NCBI GenBank assembly: GCA_934445015.1
Contig: CAKSDJ010000052.1
Span: 1-8,708, forward strand
Length of the DNA stretch: 8,708 nucleotides
Source of the DNA: an uncultured Eubacteriales bacterium
GTDB taxonomy: Bacteria; Bacillota; Clostridia; Oscillospirales; Acutalibacteraceae
Direction: 5' to 3'
The translations under genes were made by a program, and so were the position numbers. Position 1 is the stretch's first letter; every line of letters begins with the position of its first letter. Positions 5,998 to 8,708 of the stretch are shown here, in pieces. The notes under the pieces are model-generated. The model was not told the origin of the DNA, made no database searches, and saw only the letters and a list, made by a program, of their open reading frames with translations.

Positions 5998-7122
5998 TTA
6001 TTTGCTTTTAAAATACATAAACAACTGGCACTTTATCATACCGTTGTAAAGTTTACGGCGCTTGTCGGCAACCGAGCCGAAAAATTTTTCAAATTCATCG
6101 TGCGGACTTATTATAAAGTATTTTTTACCTTTTGACCTGTCAAAACGCTTACCCATTATGCCGTACAGTTTTTCGGCGTCTGCAACATCAAGCATACGTT
6201 CGCCGTACGGCGGATTTGTTATAACCGTGAATCTCTCGTCCGTTGCCGAGAAATCCTTTATATCGCCTATTGCTGCCTTAACATACTTTTCTACACCTGC
6301 TTTTTTGGCGTTTGCAAGTGTAAGTTCTACGCAGGCAGGGTCTATATCATATCCCATTGCCATAAAATCAATATTCTTGATTATCAGATCCTGAGCGCGC
6401 ATACGTTCTTGCTGCCAGGCGGTCTTTGGCATAAAACCAAAGCGCTCTGCCGCAAAAAAACGTCTTAAACCGGGGGCTGTTTTTGTTGCCATCAGTGCCG
6501 ATTCTATAAGCAATGTTCCGCTGCCGCAAAACGGGTCGTAAAGTTTTGTGTCGGGGTATATACGTGCAAGGTCACACATTGCGGCGGCTAATGTTTCTTT
6601 TAGAGGAGCGTCGTTTGAATTCCGGCGGTATCCCCTTTTGTGGAGCCCTTCACCCGAAGTATCAATAGTTACGGTTACATTATCTTTTATTATTGTAAAT
6701 CTTATTTTGTATTCGGCTCCGGTTTCCTGAAACCAGTTAATTTTATACTTTGCCGAAAGTCTGTCTACAATTGCTTTTTTTATAATGGACTGGCAATCCG
6801 GAATGCTGTGAAGAACCGAATTTATACTTGAACCGTTTACCGGAAAAGCATCCTTTTCACCTATAAAATCCTCCCACGGTAAAGACTTAACGCCGTCAAA
6901 CAGCTGCGTAAACGTGGTGGCGGTAAATTGCCCCATATTTATCAGTATGCGTTCGGCAAAGCGCGAATTTATATTTGCCCGGGCCAGCATGTTAAAATCT
7001 CCCGAAAGCAATACCCTGCCGTTTTCTGTGGTAATATCGGTAAAACCCATGCGTTTAAATTCATCGGCGACAATACTCTCTACCCCGAAAAGACAGGGTG
7101 CAATCATTTTTATGTTTTCCAT
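5998..7122 (-). CDS. rlmL: THUMP-domain class I rRNA (guanine-N2)-methyltransferase (RlmL / YpsC-like)
   Basis: A 374-residue SAM-dependent RNA methyltransferase. It has an N-terminal ferredoxin-like part (about 1-45), a THUMP RNA-binding domain (about 45-155), the linker GEGLHKRGYR (157-166) and a UPF0020 Rossmann domain. The SAM site motif I is DPFCGSGTLLIESAL (196-210), the acidic motif is GYDIDP (257-262), and the catalytic NPPY is in NPPYGERM (303-310). Length matches the single-domain YpsC type rather than the fused two-methyltransferase RlmKL of E. coli. By homology it makes N2-methylguanosine in 23S rRNA (position 2445 in E. coli). The ATG at 7122 follows GGAG by about 9 bp. It starts 3 bp after the fumarase gene stop and precedes the lipid kinase gene by 14 bp, so the three are probably co-transcribed. 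Confidence 0.94.
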   Translation of the reverse strand: MENIKMIAPCLFGVESIVADEFKRMGFTDITTENGRVLLSGDFNMLARANINSRFAERILINMGQFTATTFTQLFDGVKSLPWEDFIGEKDAFPVNGSSINSVLHSIPDCQSIIKKAIVDRLSAKYKINWFQETGAEYKIRFTIIKDNVTVTIDTSGEGLHKRGYRRNSNDAPLKETLAAAMCDLARIYPDTKLYDPFCGSGTLLIESALMATKTAPGLRRFFAAERFGFMPKTAWQQERMRAQDLIIKNIDFMAMGYDIDPACVELTLANAKKAGVEKYVKAAIGDIKDFSATDERFTVITNPPYGERMLDVADAEKLYGIMGKRFDRSKGKKYFIISPHDEFEKFFGSVADKRRKLYNGMIKCQLFMYFKSK

Positions 7123-7125
7123 ATT

Positions 7126-7968
7126 TTATATCTCCGTAGTTATATGACGTGTGACATGACAACCGATATTAACGGCAACCGGCAAACCTGCTATGTGCGT
7201 CGGTGCAGTTTCAATATTTACCGCAAACGCCGTTGTTTCGCCGCCGAAACCCTGAGGTCCTATATCAAGTTCATTTATTTTTTCAATTAATTCCGTTTCA
7301 AGCTGTGCATAAAAAGGATTGCTGTGTCTTAAATTTATATCCCGACAAAGCGCTTTTTTTGAAAGATATGCACATTGCTCAAAATCGCCGCCTATTCCTA
7401 CTCCTACAACCATAGGCGGACATGGATTATTCGACGCTTTTTTTACAATTTCAAGCACAGCGTCAACAACCCCCTGCCTTCCGGCTGCCGGCGTTAACAT
7501 TCTTATTCCGCTCATATTTTCACTGCCGAACCCTTTTGGAGCAACCGTAATTTTAATACTGTCGCCCGATACTATATCGGTGTGAATTACAGCAGGTGTG
7601 TTATCGCCGGTGTTTACACGCAAAAGCGGATCTTCAACAACCGATTTTCGAAGTAATCCGTTTATATAACCCCTGCTTACTCCCGCGTTTACCGCTTCTG
7701 CCAGGTCACCGCCGACTATGTGGACATCCTGTCCTATTTCCAAAAACACCACTGCCATTCCGGTATCCTGACAAATAGGTATATCATAATGTTTTGCGGC
7801 TTCAAGATTTTTTTCCAGGTCGGCGAGCACTTCTGCCGCCAATTGATTTTTTTCGATTTTTGCACAACGGTGTAAACACGTTTCTATATCGTTTGGCAAC
7901 TCTTTGTTCGCTTTAATGCAAAGTTTTTCTATTGCCTCGGTTATTGCAATCGCATTTATTTCTCTCAT
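7126..7968 (-). CDS. Class I (Fe-S) fumarate hydratase alpha subunit / TtdA-like hydro-lyase
   Basis: A 280-residue alpha subunit of the oxygen-sensitive [4Fe-4S] hydro-lyase that interconverts fumarate and malate (or dehydrates tartrate in close relatives). Three family cysteines expected to hold the cluster are C66 (PICQDTGM), C199 (GGDFEQCAYLSKKAL) and C270 (NIGCHVTRH). Other landmarks are RVNTGDNTPAVIHTDIV (117-133), APKGFGSENMSG (143-154) and GPQGFGGETTAFAV (237-250). Length is right for a stand-alone alpha subunit. The frame is open 11 codons further upstream, but the ATG at 7968 is chosen because GAGGAT lies just ahead. The beta subunit, normally the next gene, is absent: a methyltransferase gene follows after 3 bp and an S1 gene precedes. 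Fumarase versus tartrate dehydratase cannot be settled here. Confidence 0.92.
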   Translation of the reverse strand: MREINAIAITEAIEKLCIKANKELPNDIETCLHRCAKIEKNQLAAEVLADLEKNLEAAKHYDIPICQDTGMAVVFLEIGQDVHIVGGDLAEAVNAGVSRGYINGLLRKSVVEDPLLRVNTGDNTPAVIHTDIVSGDSIKITVAPKGFGSENMSGIRMLTPAAGRQGVVDAVLEIVKKASNNPCPPMVVGVGIGGDFEQCAYLSKKALCRDINLRHSNPFYAQLETELIEKINELDIGPQGFGGETTAFAVNIETAPTHIAGLPVAVNIGCHVTRHITTEI

Positions 7969-7992
7969 CTTAAAATCCTCATTACAAATCTT

Positions 7993-8038
7993 AAAAAACA
8001 AAGGCAGTTTCCGCCATTTTACACGGTGGAATCTGCCT
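7993..8038 (-). terminator. Intrinsic terminator after the S1-domain gene
   Basis: The arms AGGCAG (8002-8007) and CTGCCT (8033-8038) pair perfectly. The stem continues through TTCC/GGAA and CC/GG with two symmetric single-base mismatches, closing on a loop of about 9 nt. In the minus-strand RNA it is followed by UUGUUUUUU (8001-7993). It starts 5 bp after the S1 gene stop and ends only 24 bp before the fumarase start codon, leaving little room for a fumarase promoter. Confidence 0.85.
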
Positions 8039-8043
8039 GTGAC

Positions 8044-8505
8044 CTATCTTGCGCCGTTGCCGCGTTTTGTGCGTTTTGCCTCGGGATTTTTTCGCTTGAG
8101 GTCAGAAAATTTTTCATCGCTTGTTTGTTTAAAACGATTCATCATTTCCTCAAAACTTGCATGTTCGCTTTTTTGCGGAGTCCACGTATATGTCGAATCT
8201 ATCTCATGACATTTCGGCGGATTCGATCTGCGTTCGCGGCGTCCGTTTTCGGAATACGGCTTTTTTTCGGGCGGTAAAGCACGCTTTATACTCAGTGAAA
8301 TTTTACCGTCCTCACCGATATTTAAAATTTTCATTTTAACAACGTCATTTTCTTTAACGTGTTCGTTTATATCGTTAACATACTCTCTTGCCACTTCGGA
8401 GATATGTACCATACCCGACTTGCCGTCACCGATATCCGCAAAAACACCAAATGAGGTGATTGCAGTGATTTTTCCCTCAACAATGTCGCCGACCTTAAAG
8501 TCCAT
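8044..8505 (-). CDS. yabR: S1-domain RNA-binding protein (YabR-like)
   Basis: A 153-residue protein with one S1 (OB-fold) RNA-binding domain at 1-75: KVGDIVEGKITAITSFGVFA, then GKSGMVHISEVA and the closing DGKISLSIK. A low-complexity charged linker follows, then a basic tail (SFEEMMNRFK, SDLKRKNPEAKRTKRG) common in clostridial members. YabR/YugI-type proteins associate with ribosomes or RNA; a specific target is not known from sequence. It lies 17 bp after divIC, the same order as divIC-yabR in Bacillus subtilis, which supports orthology. The ATG at 8505 has GGGGGA about 12 bp upstream, a longer spacing than for other genes here, and no closer in-frame start exists. A promoter inside divIC and a terminator after the stop suggest it can be expressed alone. 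Confidence 0.9.
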   Translation of the reverse strand: MDFKVGDIVEGKITAITSFGVFADIGDGKSGMVHISEVAREYVNDINEHVKENDVVKMKILNIGEDGKISLSIKRALPPEKKPYSENGRRERRSNPPKCHEIDSTYTWTPQKSEHASFEEMMNRFKQTSDEKFSDLKRKNPEAKRTKRGNGAR

Positions 8506-8522
8506 AAATTTAAAAAGTCCCC

Positions 8523-8708
8523 CTAATTACCTGAAATGTCAATATATATTTCTTCATTTGAATAAACGTACCCAAGTCTTTCACGGGCCGCTTTTTCTAT
8601 TATAGCAGCGTGCGAATCACTGTCAAGCAAAGTTTTCAGCTCTTTGGTTTCCAACTTTAATGAATCACGCTGTTTTTCATATTCTGCAAGTTTTGCGCGG
8701 CTCTCAGC
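8523..8708 (-). CDS. divIC: Septum formation initiator DivIC/FtsB family, C-terminal part (5' end outside window)
   Basis: The last 61 codons before the TAG stop at 8525-8523 are visible; the start and membrane anchor lie beyond the window. The visible part begins with a coiled coil (AESRAKLAEYEKQRDSLKLE, then LKTLL) followed by the family's hallmark ending EKAARERLGYVYSNEEIYID, close to the usual ExxARexLgyvkpgEixy motif. DivIC/FtsB is a single-pass division protein whose extracytoplasmic coiled coil pairs with FtsL at the septum, with DivIB/FtsQ. The yabR-like gene immediately downstream supports the assignment as DivIC. Confidence 0.9.
   Translation of the reverse strand, partial: AESRAKLAEYEKQRDSLKLETKELKTLLDSDSHAAIIEKAARERLGYVYSNEEIYIDISGN
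8599..8626 (-). promoter_or_regulatory. Consensus sigma-A promoter inside divIC, for the S1 gene
   Basis: On the minus strand TTGACA (8626-8621) and TATAAT (8604-8599) are both perfect consensus hexamers, separated by 16 bp, as in the groESL promoter. Transcription would start near 8592, giving a leader of about 87 nt before the S1 gene start codon. It overlaps the codons for LLDSDSHAAII of divIC. Activity is inferred. Confidence 0.65.

Noticed and set aside
6062..7290. Several plus-strand open frames opposite the methyltransferase gene
   Set aside because: Shadows of a well-conserved minus-strand gene; none has a family motif or a credible start region.
1..8708. Mobile elements, CRISPR arrays, tRNA/rRNA genes, toxin-antitoxin or defence genes
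   Set aside because: No transposase, integrase, direct-repeat array, cloverleaf or defence-family motif was found; the coding strand is filled with housekeeping genes.

Overview
The window looks like a stretch of ordinary chromosome from a low-to-mid-GC Bacillota, most likely a Clostridia-type anaerobe. The evidence is the gene content (divIC next to a YabR-like S1 gene, a class I fumarase alpha subunit, a split ThrE-type exporter, a PrdX/ProXp-ala-like deacylase), strong AGGAGG-like ribosome binding sites and sigma-A-type promoters. I cannot name a genus. All eleven genes lie on the minus strand, so transcription runs from high to low coordinates. Two genes are cut by the window edges: divIC at the right and rpsL at the left.

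Following transcription: (1) 8708-8044 holds the C-terminal end of divIC (cell division) and a small S1-domain RNA-binding gene. A consensus sigma-A promoter lies inside divIC, and a hairpin terminator follows the S1 gene. (2) 7968-5060 is a tight block of a class I fumarase alpha subunit with no adjacent beta subunit, a THUMP-domain 23S rRNA guanine methyltransferase and a diacylglycerol-kinase-family lipid kinase, with gaps of 3 and 14 bp. (3) 5054-2970 is the groES-groEL operon with its own promoter, a near-perfect CtsR-type operator over the -35 box, no CIRCE element, and a terminator. (4) 2860-466 is a probable operon of two ThrE-family exporter halves (ATGA overlap), a Nudix hydrolase and a YbaK/ProX-type tRNA-editing protein. 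(5) 446-1 holds a strong promoter, a leader hairpin and the start of rpsL, probably the head of a str-type ribosomal operon.

The genes serve housekeeping roles (division, translation quality control, rRNA modification, protein folding, central metabolism, lipid recycling). I see no mobile element, CRISPR array, tRNA, rRNA, phage gene or toxin/defence island, and no strong case for a new biological system. No intergenic stretch exceeds about 170 bp. The points most worth a second look are regulatory: the CtsR-like box on groESL without CIRCE, the consensus promoter inside divIC, and the perfect hairpin at the 5' end of the rpsL transcript. The orphan fumarase alpha subunit and the alanine-rich GroEL tail come next.
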